NCBI RefSeq assembly: GCF_001522545.3
Contig: NC_031773.1
Coordinates: 44,560,786 to 44,624,785, forward strand
Source: Parus major
Taxonomy: Eukaryota > Chordata > Aves > Passeriformes > Paridae
DNA length: 64,000 nt
Reading direction: 5' to 3'
This document shows positions 37,743 through 50,000 of the stretch, one piece after another. Position numbers and translations under genes: made by a program. How positions within the stretch are numbered: position 1 is the stretch's first letter; every line of letters starts with the position of its first letter. The notes beneath the pieces were generated by a model, which searched no databases, was not told the origin of the DNA, and worked only from the letters and a program-made list of their open reading frames with translations.

Positions 37743-39785
37743 CATGTTGCAAAACAAGTTCAGCAGATGCAACACAGTGTTCTCATGGTGTTGTGCACTG
37801 GTGCAACAACCTCCAGCAGGGATTTCACTAAGCTGGCAGAGACAAGGACGTGCCAAGCCAACTGTGACAAGGCACACATTTCATTTGCGAACAGCTAAGG
37901 AAACCACAGCATGGTGCTAGCATAGGGGAGGAAGCAGGCAGAAATAGTTTCATTGTTTCAACATAGGGAAACAGTGACACTAATCCACTTGAAAATCCTG
38001 CTTTTGGAACTATTAGGTCTGAAAATTTATTTTCTGGAACTGTGATTTTCCAGAGTTTCCTCTAAGATGATTTTTGTTTGATTGCTTGTTTGTGTTCAGA
38101 TAAACTCCTGCACCTACCTGCAAAAAGAATGATAAATAATTTCATTGAATATAAATTATTATCACTTTTAAGTCAGCTAGGGAGGCTCTGGAGCATACAT
38201 CTCCTACAGATGGTCTGTCCATTCATGTCCAGGCTGACACAGGGAGTGGAATGTCATGGTCCCTGTCTTTCCCTATGCCTAGATGAATGTACATATACAT
38301 ATGTGTATATGTATACATACCCACGGGTCTGACAGGCACACTGCATGCAAAAGCATTCGTACACCTGATAGTTTAAACAAGTGGGATAGGTCTATCAGAG
38401 GCTACACATGTCCTGCAGGATTCTGTTAGAACTTTCAGAAAAAGGAGACACATACTTCTGGCTGCTAATGTTTAAGCTGTTATCTGCTATTATATTCATA
38501 GATGTCTTAGCCAGGTGAATGAGGAGCCATAGATTGAATTGCAAGTTTGTTTACAGAGGTTAAAATAAGAATACTGGGGAAAAAAATTATTATTCCTGTA
38601 AAGACAGCACATCCATACTGATAAGAAAAAAGAGAAAGATATTATGAGGAACAGACGATTTCAGATCTTAGCATTAAAACCAGAAAGAACAAGATTATGA
38701 AATTTCATCATGTCAGAAACACTGAAATTCTTTGTTCCTTTGTCCTCCTACCAGAAACACTCTTAATAGCATTGAAACAACACTTTGAGGAAATTGGGTT
38801 ATTCACATAAAATAGGGAAAATACTAATTCATGATAGATAAAGTCACTTTTAAATAATCCACATTTTGACATCTAAAGCTGTACCTAAAGTAAGCCATAT
38901 GAAATGTATCTTAAAAAGACAAGAATTCAACATGCCAATGCTGGACTGCATTTAATAAATAAATTTAAAGGTGAGAAGTCAGAATTCAGTTCTATGAGAA
39001 TTGGCCCAAGACCCACAAGTAAATAACACCAGCTAAAGAAACAGTCCCAGAGGAAAAAATGTGCTCTTTCTCCCTCTGTGGATATAGTTTATTTTTCAAA
39101 TGGAGCTGAACAAATAAATAAGGAGAAGCTTATTAAATTGAGTAGCTAATACAAAAAATGCATGAGGCATCACAAGCAGTTTAGTTTTGTTCAGGCTTCA
39201 TCCAGACTGAGAGCTACAGGAACTGTGATGGAACAAGCTCAATTTTACTACCACTTTCTAAAACTACAGTCTGATAAGGTAAGTTACATTTTACTCTATG
39301 TACTAATGTAACTAAGTTAAAACTTGAAGGAGACTTATATACTTGTTCTCCTATCCCACCTTATTATGGATCACAGGTGCTGTGAGTATACAGAGTATCG
39401 TATGTCCTTAATCTGAAAATGTATTGCTTTCTCAAACTGTCCATTAACTAGCACTTCAAGAGTTTAAAACGAAGTAAGTCTCATCTGGACAATCAGTAAA
39501 CAAAAACAAAAAAAAAGGTCAAGCAATTCCAGACCTGAGATAAATTCTGTTTACTTCTCTTCTGCATATATGCAACTTTTCCAAAAACCCTTTTTTTTCA
39601 GAGGCTGACCATGGGAAAATTTGAAAAGAAGAAATTTATTTGCAAAATGCTAGATCAGAGGGATGAGCCATAGCTAAGCTGTACAGATAAAAGTGCACAC
39701 AGATGCTCGAGGTACTGTTAAGTCTGCCAGCCTCAGGACTGAGGGTAGTAGAGGTGGGTGGCATTGTAGCACTGAACTTAATACT

Positions 39786-39938
39786 CAGACACCTCCAGGG
39801 ATGATCATTCCACCAGGTATGATCCATTCCAGTGTGTAATCACCTTTTCTGTGAAGAAATTCCCCCTTATGTCCAGCCTAAACATCCCCTAATGCACCTT
39901 AAGACTGTGTGCTCTCATCCTGGTTGCATAGAGACAGT
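39786..39938 (-). mobile_element. CR1 LINE internal 3' fragment, minus orientation
   Basis: The blocks cagacacctccagggatgat, ccattccagtgtgtaatcac, ctgtgaagaaattccccctt, gtccagcctaaacatcccct and aagactgtgtgctctcatcc followed by tggttgcat are CR1 sequence in reverse. The usual 3' terminus (tcatagaatcatagaatggt, expected at the left end) is not visible, so this copy has lost it or is interrupted. The 63-codon open frame nearby (39636-39827, minus) is within and beside it and is not a gene. Confidence 0.88.
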
Positions 39939-42380
39939 CTTCTGTTCACTGCTGGTAAACCATTATATGTACAACCCTACAGAAAAGATAAGTAAGGGTA
40001 TAAATTAAAATAACTATATGTATTGAAAGGCCAGTCCTCCCTGGCAATTCCATCCAAGCTGCCAGAGCCTGCCTCATGCAAAGCTGGCTGCTGAAGAGTT
40101 TCCCATTCCGCCTTTACTGGCACTTTCTCATGCTGGATGCACAAGACATGAAAAAGGGAAAGAAGTGACAGCTGTTTTGGAAATCCATATGATCCCTGGT
40201 TTAGATCTCTTATAAATCAATTTATCTTGTTAGAAAAATGCAAAAAGGCCCTGGCAGCCAACAGAAAATTAATTATTTTGCATACATTGTGTAAGAGTAT
40301 TCATTAGTTTTACATGAATGGTGAGAGGTCAGTCAGGAATAGAATCCCATTGTGCTACCCTTCAAAGAGCTTGCCAGGTAATTGAATGGAAAAAAAGAAT
40401 TAAATATGCAGGCAGAATGAAAACTAATGGTTAGCAAACAGCACATTGCAAATATGTACAACTTCTTTGTCTAAATTCTTGAGCTGATGTCTTAGGGGAA
40501 GGTGATTAGATATAAAACAAAAACAAAGAAAAAAAAAGAATACTGAGGGATGTGCATAAAACACATGAATAAAAGAGAAGCATAATGGAATCTGAATTCT
40601 ACAGTGTATCCAACTTGTCCTGTATTAGCACATAGACTTATAACATACATTATGCCTGTCTGCTGTTGTTTTCTGTACAGGGAGCATGCCATGTGTAGGG
40701 CCACGTGAGAGACATTTTAGGAAATGTGGTAAAGTTCTGACCATATATATCACAGAGCTAGCTTTTGTTCTGCAGAACGATGAGAACACTGTGACTCAGT
40801 AAATGGAATAATTTAAATTTGAAAATAGCTCCCCAGAATCTGCTGAATCCATTCAGAGTTAACTAGCAGGAGAACATCACCATGAAGTGTTCTGGGTCCA
40901 TCTGTTGGCAATATCATGATGGAAACAGCTTTTTAAATGCTATTTCAAATAAGCTATCACACAACAGCTTGTTTCAACAACATTTCATTACCTTTCTGTT
41001 TGTTTGCCGCCTACTGTAAAAAGCAGCTTGGAGGGAAGGAGGCATTTCAGTACTATAGACTGGTGTAGGGTGGGAGGGACAGAGACACTACAGAAACAAA
41101 CAAAATGAGAAACAACTATAAAAAGATAAAATGGAAGAAACTGTAATTTTAGACCCTCTGCAATCTAGATTTAAACCATGTGGAACCTGAACTATGCTGG
41201 TGTCAGAAGGGGATGCACCAACCTGTCAATGGAATTATTGTACAGTGACAGTGTCAGCCATAGAATGCCAATGGCTCCTAGACAGAAATGGCAAGTGCAC
41301 CTAGCAATTATCTTTAATTCTGCAAGACCTTCTGAACTGTGTGCTCCAATGAGTACTGAAAGGGAGATTCACCTCCAACACTGGGACACATTCACTTGTG
41401 TGGTACCAAAACAACCTGGCCTATACAACTTCCAGGAAAATATCATATGTCCATCAGCTTACTCCTCAAGTAAAGCAAATGCCAGTGACTGATGGTACAA
41501 AGCCTGCATCCAATAACATCAGAGTGCCTCAGCTGCGGAGATCAGCTCAGCAATAAAGAACAGATGGCTGCACTTGAACCCAAAATTAGTAGGAGATTAA
41601 GTTCTTTTGGTTAACACTAAGAAAGTTTCACAATTAGTCAATTCAGCATGTAGTTGTCCAAGCTAGCTTTGGCACACCTAATGTCATGGCTTTTTAAACA
41701 AGGAAATAGATCAGGTTTGTTCTGACTTATACCATGAGCCATTGATTCTAAAATAAAGTACTCTATGCTGATTAACTCTATATCTGATCCAAGTTCTAAC
41801 ATGTATTTACTTTAGTAAGTAAATAACTAAATAAAGTTTTGGTTTTAAAGACATGCACTCCTTAAAGAAGTATATGGAGCACTCAAGTTTTACACACATT
41901 ATGCATCTTGTTTCCCAAACAGCATTAGAAAGATGGATAGTTAGAAAGAATGGAAGTTCATAAGCAGTACTATATGGGAAAGTAAAATACAAAAGTATAA
42001 AACTCCAGGCAAATGGAGATGCAGAAATAAGAGAGTAAATCTGAAAAAGTACTATGGAAGTAATACTGATAAATTCAGCACATAGCCTTAAAAGAAAAGT
42101 AACAGTATGCAAAAATACGAAATACTGCATAAGGACTTCATTTGTCTTCAGTGCTGTAAGAAGTATGTACTCTGTACATTTGGGCTCATTCATATCATAT
42201 GTTATCTTCTTCTGCTCCTAAGACTGATTCTTAAGAAGACAAGGTATTTTGTGTTCTGTTTATGTCTTTGACCTACTCAAATGTGTAAAGACATAACTTC
42301 CTCTTAGAATACATGCATCATAGCCTGCCATTAAAAGGAGAAACACAACAAATAAGAGGATGCTTATGGTGAGTACCTAC

Positions 42381-42517
42381 CTGAGGACGTATGACTTTCA
42401 CTATGTTTTTAAGTGCAGTGTCTGGTGATGGAGGAGAGCAGTCAGGTGTTGGGCCTGTAGAGCTGTTTCTATGGTTACCAGATCCTGGTGCGGTAATTGC
42501 TACCTGGGGTGCATTAT
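42381..42517 (-). CDS. ANKS1B: Internal coding exon A, probably ANKS1B linker region
   Basis: On the minus strand a pyrimidine-rich acceptor (ttatttttattcacag) precedes the exon, and a good donor (CCTCAG then gtaggt) follows it. The exon is 137 nt: two bases complete a split codon (phase 1 entry), then 45 open codons, ending in phase 0. The peptide begins NAPQVAITAPGSG and ends ALKNIVKVIRPQ. In between is a Ser/Pro/Thr-rich stretch (STGPTPDCSPPSPDT) with three S/T-P sites that could be targets of proline-directed kinases. It has no predicted fold, membrane segment or catalytic motif, as expected for a disordered linker. From memory, the end of this peptide followed by exon B matches the segment of ANKS1B (AIDA-1/EB-1) between the N-terminal ankyrin repeats and the tandem SAM domains. 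ANKS1B is a scaffold of the postsynaptic density that binds PSD-95 and NMDA receptor complexes and also carries a PTB domain. The paralogue ANKS1A is the main alternative. The exon itself is well supported; the gene name is recalled, not searched. Confidence 0.8.
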
Positions 42518-44044
42518 CTGTGAATAAAAATAACATCTATGTGAAATTACAAATACTTCATATATTTTAAAATAAAAAAGAACTTTGAAAACAGAAGGTT
42601 ATTCAGAACAGTATTTAAACTTACAAAACATAATAGAATTTAAACATATTTGTTAAGGAATATATTGCATATCTACACTTATTTTTTCACCCCATACATT
42701 CAGTCTATGTTAAAGCAAGATACAGCATTCTCTCATTACCTAAACAAAATGAGGTGGAAACCAAGCACAAATATTTTACTTTTATTACCTTGAATTACTG
42801 ACTGTGAATACAAATATAATCACTATAACAGGGGTAACTTGAAAAGAAGATTTATAATGCAACTTCTAGTTGCATTATAGTTCATCCTGGAGAATCCTAA
42901 CACATATGACCAAGTTCTACATGTTATACAAACAGATGTGAACTTTGAACATGCTAATAGGCATCATTGACAACTTTCCTTAACATTGTGATCAGTGTAA
43001 CTGACCAGTAAGGACTAACTACATGAAAACATGCTCAGTTTCTCAGGTAAGATTTGCATCCCCCATAGAGTTCTGCACTGTAGCAGATTCCTTTCCAGCA
43101 GTACCTCAGCTAGATAACCTACAGCTGGCTTAAAAATACCTGCACACCTGCATGTACCTGGGAAACTGCTCTTTGACATATCTTCCTCTTAGCATTTTAT
43201 GGCACTGTGAAGGACCATAAAAGGACATAAAATATCATTGTTACCTTCTCTAAATGTTCTTAGTGCTGTTTGATCATTTTAAAGTTAGTGAAAATCAGAT
43301 CAGAGGAGAAAGAGGACTATGAAATAGCTTCTCAGCTGTGAGAGTACCTAATCCCTGGAATGACAGAAGGCAAAAAACTCCACATTACTTCAGGCCTTTA
43401 GAATTGTATCAGTAAAGAAACGCTTTAGCTCAGATTCTGGGGAAAGTATCATTGTCTGTGCATGGTTATGCTGGTTTTTACAGGCCTGTGAATTTACTGA
43501 ACACCTTTCTTTGTGAGTTACAAAGATGTGCTCCTTGCTCCTAAATGTGCTGTTACATCTGAAGCTCTGCATCAAGACAGTGACGTCAAATCTCACATCT
43601 GTGGGCCTCAACTGACAGCCTGCAATGTTCACAGAAGAAAGCAAGTTTATTTGTCTCCAATACGTGCTTCCACTCTGTGGAGAAATCCACTCTAGAAAAA
43701 CCCAAACATCAATATGTAAAAGCAGCACTCTTAAGCTGGAGAATTTTTGTCTGACCAACTTCTACAAGTACATGCAGAGGCTCCTCCCTCTGCACAAGTC
43801 ACAAATGCCTTTGTGAAAGCCATGACAGAAGCTTCTCTCTCTCAGTCCTACTAATCTGGATGGGTAACACAGATATTGAAAGGTAGGAAATACCCAGTTA
43901 CATTGACAAAGATACTATAGGATAAAGGGGAATAGTTTCAGGAATGTAAACTTGATGGCCTTCCCAGCTTACAGATACTTTCACAGCATGAATGATTCTA
44001 GGAAATCTGCAGGATTCTTCTTGCAGAAACACTATGTAACTGGG

Positions 44045-44073
44045 CAAAGTTTCTAATCAAAGTTTCTAATCAA
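44045..44073 (+). repeat. 13-bp tandem duplication
   Basis: The unit caaagtttctaat occurs twice in direct succession, followed by the start of a third copy (caaa). Confidence 0.9.
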
Positions 44074-47000
44074 ATACAGATTGACAAATTATTCTTCTAA
44101 AATAAATGTCAGGCTGGAATGTTTCAGCAACACTGGTACAGCACTTAATGAAAGTATAAACAAAAATTCAGATGGCAGATTGGCAGACATCCAAAACTGA
44201 GACATCCTGTAGATAACCTCAGGTGTTACCAGAGAGCGTGAACCCTGTCACAGAAACAAAAATGTCCAACTTTTTTTAAAAGTATCGCATCAAAATTGCC
44301 AGTTGCAAAGGTGTGCAGTCGTACCACACAGATGATTCCTCCTGAATCATCAGAAGTGTGCACAGAAAGCCTGGATCAGAAGCAACTTATTTCATAAAGC
44401 AATAAATGTGTGTTAATATAATCTATGAAAACAATTTTTACACAGCCTTAGAAAGGAACTGAAAATGAATTCTCACAATAACATAACTGATACTGAAGAA
44501 TTTTTGATAGCATTTCAAAAGCCTTAAGTGCCTCATATTCTTTCCTGCCTGACCTGGTGTCTAACTTTAAAATGTTGGTCACATGCACCATGTAAATGGG
44601 TATTCTGTGATTTGAAAGCCTAGCTCATCAAAGGAGGGATAGGGATTTGACAAGAGGAGAAGCCTCTAAAGCCTTGCCATACTCTGAAAATCTCATTGTG
44701 AGGAGAAATACTAGATATGAGTAATACCTTAAGTGAGCTGAAAGTCTCAGCCTCTATTGTTCCAGACTGTGATATAGCATCTTCTTTCACTCTATGGACA
44801 GATAGAAAATCATCAATGAACCTCCCTTACTGAGGAATCAGAGAACTGCTCTACGACACCCCTGCCCTCTGTTTGGGGAGACACCAAGCAAGGGACTATA
44901 CTACTGTCAAGAAATGTGAGCATACAGGCACCATATATAGGAAGGTAAAAAAATAAATTCTAGCGTGATAAATGCTCCACATGAATCCAGCTAAGTGCAC
45001 TTAGTGCACTTATTTACTCACTGGTGTGAGAAACAAACAGAATGATTGTTTCTGACAAACAGCTAAAGCTATAAGGAACACAAACTTCTCCATACTTCAG
45101 CAATCCGGGCCTTTCTGTCACTCCCTCCCTGTGAGCCTGTGTGGCTGTCCTTAGCACAACTGCCCTTGAGCTAATTAGGATGTGAAAGCCTTGCAAGTGA
45201 AATCAGGCAGTCTTGCAGATAGAGAAGTATCTCAAGGATGGATCACTCAAAGGACACATCATAAGAAATGCAGATTGGTGCTGATGGTAAGAAATGCAAT
45301 TATCTGCCCACCAGTTTATTCTGTTTCAAAGCCTTGTCGATAGTCACCTCAGCTCGGTCTAAGCACACTTCAAAGATGAAGAAGAGGGTAACAGAGGAGT
45401 CAAGTTGTATCAGCAAGGTTTTGGTCTTTGCATAGGAAAGGCTTCTTGTTGACCCTATTCAGTAGTAGCTCACTGAAAGCCAGGTTTTGACCCTTCATAC
45501 AGTCCCACACAAGCGGCCTTGAACCAACTGGGAGTGACATTCTTGGAAGGAAAATTAATTGGAAGGCATGCAGGAGGGGCAACAGGGCTGTTACATGCCC
45601 CACTAGACAGAGCTGAGAAAAAATTCTCCAGCTACAATGTATAAATACAATCATAACCAATTCAGCAACGTAAACAATATCCAGCAATCTCAGAAAAGAG
45701 TAGTTACAGTCCTTCTTTCCAAGCAAAATTAAGTGGCAATACAAAGAAAAGGATTGTGTTTATGGAGTCTAAAAACAAAACTTTGCAAAAAGAAGCTATA
45801 CAATTTTATTTTTTTTTTAAATAAACAGCCCAGAAAAATCAACCAATTGCTCAATATTTCATGTCTTCCCTTCTTTCTCAAGGGGCTGTCTGACATGTAA
45901 TGGTTTCTTGTAAACAGTTTCTTCATTGTGGACAGCTGTTTATTTTCACAGTAGGATGTTCCCATTAGGCAACCAATAATGATTTACTACCTGGGTCTGC
46001 TCTATCAGAGAGAGAACCATCAAATTAGTTCCTGCAACCAATTTGTAGGACCTGTCTGTTTATATATACAGTACTTACAGTTTCATTAGGAGTATCTTTG
46101 AATATATTTTCTTTGGAATTAAATTATATAATAATCATGTTTTAATTTTCCCTGGTGACAAAACTAAAGCAATTTTTTTTTTTTCCCTTCGGGTAACTAT
46201 AATGGCAACACTGCAAGCTTCAGAAAAACATTTCATGGAAAATAGAACTTGGAAGGTTAAGAAACTACCAAATTTACCTAGGAAAGATTAGCTCTCATGC
46301 TGAATTTCTGATAGGTGCTACAGATGGGGCCAACAGAGAAATATTTACAACTGTCATTCTCTTCTAGCTCCTGGCTCACGTTGCAATAATCTAGATGTTT
46401 CTTTGTAAATCAGGTAACATCAGGATCCAGGGATCATCTAGCAGCTAAAAACTAATGAACTGCAGTGTGCTCTAACAATATTCCCTTCTTCCTCCACCAC
46501 ACATGAGAAGTTGTCACAACGTCTGTGTAATTGGAGCTTAGCCTGATTTTTGAAAATGCTTACTGAGGACTTGACATTCTCCATTTCCTGTATTTCAGGG
46601 CAAAGAAAATAGAATAGAAAAAGGAAAATATAGGAATATAGTCTTTTAGTATATTGTAAGAGCAAACTGAGGTGTTATTCTAGGGCTGGCTTCTAAGATG
46701 TCAGACAAAAACATAAAATGTCAACTCTTTAACTGAGATGATAAAAAAAAGCCATACACAGGGACTTTTGCCTTTTCCTGTGTCGTGTGACATCAGTAGT
46801 CAGTTTTATATGTCCTTTTTCTTAGGGAGCACTGCACAGAGAAAAATGCCCTCATGGATAATAATAGACTGTAACACCAGAGATCAACAAGTGCTCCATC
46901 AACATTTTCATCCCACGGTCTACGTACTGTGAGGACAAACTGCTCACTGAAACTTTTCTAAGAGATATTTTTTCTCATAACGTAATCCAAAAAAAAGGCA

Positions 47001-50000
47001 CTCTATGTATACAATGCCACAGCATTATCAGGCAAGTACACTAACCAGAACATTTACTGCATCCCAGCAAGCAAAATATTAGTAGCCAGACACAGCCCAT
47101 ATTCCAGAAATACAGTTATAATTAGATTTTATCACAAACAAATCTTTAAAATGGAACCCACAGTTAATCTGGTTTTCTACTTTCATTGCAGAAACATGCT
47201 AGCATCCTTATCAAAATTTACAGTTATGTCTGTATTGGCTATTACATCAGTTATTTCTACAACTTAGTGTAATGGCAATGGATCAGCAGATCAAAAGCAG
47301 TTTATCTGCTTAGAATCCATTTAGAATATACGTGGGCTTGAACTTTTAGCACTATCTAGCAACTTATTCTACCAAACACCCCTCCATACATGCTCCTCAC
47401 AACTTCCAGCTTCCAGAAGGACCCTACGCTTTTGGTGCCCACCTAAAATGGAACTTCAGATCCAAAAGGAATCTGGTTTATGTGCTCCAAAGCTGGCTTG
47501 TGAAGAAATGAATAGCAACTGCAAATGATGATTTATTTCATATTCACATCCAGTGCTCTGAGCCAACATGCAAATGTGTACTCCACCTATTTTATTTCCA
47601 TATTCCAACTATTTGTGGAGTCACTTAAATACTATATTCTCAGATTTACAATTTGCTATAAAAATGGAAGAAATGTGTATTTCACTGTAGAGGTATAGAC
47701 CAGTAATAACCCAGAACTAGACTATACACTACACACCTAATGCTGTGTTTAAACACATATATTAAATTCTAAAACATCTGAAAATACAATACTAGGCATG
47801 AACAAAATACTAGAAGCACAAAGCCTAATCATTAAGACCTTGTAGAAATTTATACTACAAACTCAGAGCCTGGATAGGTTTGTTCACTGCAATTCTGTGA
47901 GAGAAAAAGGACAAGGTGGAAAATGAATGTGCATGAACATACACACACATAAACATATAGAGATACACCTGCACACATAATGGACAACAATTCAAAAGCA
48001 CCTTGTTATTAGTAATAGTCTCCTCAAGCTCTGCTCAGTGTGGAATATTTAATGCAATGCTTCAAACTATTTGAAGGTAGGTCAAAATCCTGCATCTGTT
48101 TCGGACACCCCAGCATCAGGGATAATGCAAAAATCTGGATAAAGGTCCAGATAGCTCAATGCTATCTGGGCTCAAAATGCTTTTTAGTGTGGTAAAATGA
48201 CAGACCTAAGTTTGATCAATTATAGCAGACTCAATTTGCTAGACTATTAGAAAACTCTTATCTAGTCTGGCAATTTCTATGGGCTTGTATCTGTCTTTAG
48301 AAAAAAAAGTTGGAATGCCTTTGTCTGTACATGTTACATGTCCTCTTAACATCAAATATGTTACATGAAGACAAAAAGCTCTAAAAAGATCATAGCAATT
48401 CTAATGATCTATCCTGGCAGAAATCAGTCACAATCACAATAGAAATCTTGGAAGACTAAAAAAGAAGATATTATGGAAATAGTACTATTTCTGGAGGATC
48501 AGTGTGCAGTGACTGAACTTACATACATCTCCTTGCATGAATAGAGCCCCCAAAATGGCTGATTTAATTGTCTGGTTAAGAAATTAACACAAGTTGATCC
48601 CATTATGTGTGGTACCATTAGGAAGAGATTTTAATGTTCTTTGATAATGGAGGAATGGTCATCTAGTCCTTTTAAAATATTCAGAACTGAAATGAAAAAA
48701 GAATTGCCACTTATAATCCCACTGAAGTGACAGATAAGCTAGCAATTCATGATTCCTGTCATAATCAAAGATATGGATGCTTTAAGAGGGATATGCTGAT
48801 ACTCTCACTCTGAGGAGACCATGAAACTTCCCTGATTCCACTTCTGGGAATCTGTGAGCTTGATCTACAAGCAAGAGAGAGACACAGGCCCACCTGAAGA
48901 GTCATCTAAATGTGATTCTGCATGGTAAAGATAATTTGGGCTCAGTAATGCCCTGAATCTTGTAGAGAGCTCATTAACATCCCTTTCTAAGGCAGAGCAA
49001 TTATTCTAAACCAAATCCACAGACTTCAGTAAAAGTGTGTGTTTTTATGAGGACAGCATTTGGGCTTAGTTCATTCATTATGGACCACTCTTGGCTTCTG
49101 GATTCCAGCAAGAGCAGATTTACAAGGCAGGAGCCCAAGCCATCAAGTAGGAAATAACCAACATAGAACCAAAACTGAGCAGGCCACAAAATTGCAGGAA
49201 CCACACTGATTTTATTCACAGGTGCCACGTGTAAGACTTCTTGGACAACATGTGTGATAAAAAAAGTTGTCTCCTGTAAGTGGTGGGTTCATTGCAAACA
49301 TTAACAGCAACAGCACATAGCAAATGATGCAGTTCATACAAAAATCCAGGAAAAAGAAATTAGATCTCCCATTTTGTCAGGCAGATAACAAAAACATTCA
49401 TGTTACAGAGTAGCCTCAACCAGGACTAAGTAATTTCCCATAGCATGGGATTCAGCTTTAAAATTGTTTTAACTTGACTAAATCCCCAGAGCAAATCTTC
49501 TCTCCTACATGACTATTCAATATGGAATAAATCTATAAAATACAGATAAGGACAATCATGTATTTCAGAATTCGAGGAACAAACATTACCAGAGACATTT
49601 CAAAAGAACAGATGGAACAGTGAGTAACAAAATCAGTAGGTAGCTACACTGGATGCATAGGGATAACGGTTGGACTCAACTGTTTGAATTTGCTCTTTTG
49701 AATTTGCTTGGTTCCCACACACTTAAACTTGAATAACCATTGTTCTGAGTAGAATTGTAAATATATATCTGCAACTGTCTTGTTGAAAGCACTCGAAGCT
49801 ATAACTGGCCCAGTCTTGGATGTGGCAGCTATTTCAGGATTGTATTTGGAATTAATTACCAGTGAAGTGCATTCCAGTGGCAGCAGGGGGTCTGTTTAGT
49901 TGTTTCTGCATCATCCAAGAGAGTTGGGTATGACTATTATCAAGTTTTTATTCCCTCTAATCACCCACCTGCACAAATAGACTTTGGAACTGCTTCAAGC

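Larger units (their letters stand above)
29032..42380 (-). other. ANKS1B: Complete intron between exons A and B (13.3 kb)
   Basis: This intron is bounded by the gtaggt donor of exon A and the ttcttgtag acceptor of exon B, both in phase 0. It holds two minus-oriented CR1 fragments (33.65-33.83 and 39.79-39.94 kb), a probable MIR-type fragment (33.11-33.24 kb), a (GT)n microsatellite (37.7 kb), an A-rich patch at 31.53-31.57 kb and a pyrimidine-rich stretch on the plus strand (33.84-34.33 kb). The remainder is AT-rich sequence in which I recognise nothing. Open frames here, such as 153 codons at 37416-37877 on the minus strand, run through the microsatellite or resemble no family and are treated as chance. 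Confidence 0.7.

Noticed and set aside
37416..37877. Longest open frame in the window (153 codons, minus strand)
   Set aside because: It runs through the (GT)n microsatellite, giving an artificial His/Thr repeat, and neither side resembles a protein family.
38288..38322. Near-palindromic TA/CA tract (acatatacatatgtgtatat)
   Set aside because: It is an ordinary alternating purine-pyrimidine simple repeat with an imperfect inverted match.
43948..44002. CR1-tail-like sequence (cttgatggccttcccag ... aatgattctagg)
   Set aside because: It resembles only the last part of a CR1 terminus, with poor spacing. It is too short and diverged to call by eye.
46050..46110. Possible tiny minus-strand exon ending AATGAAACT then gtaagtac
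   Set aside because: The donor is good, but the only upstream AG sites (ccaaag, tcaaag) have no pyrimidine tract and the frame does not fit the phase needed before exon A.
49660..49680. ggttggactcaa, as in a CR1 terminus
   Set aside because: Only about 12 bases match, and the sequence on either side is unlike CR1.
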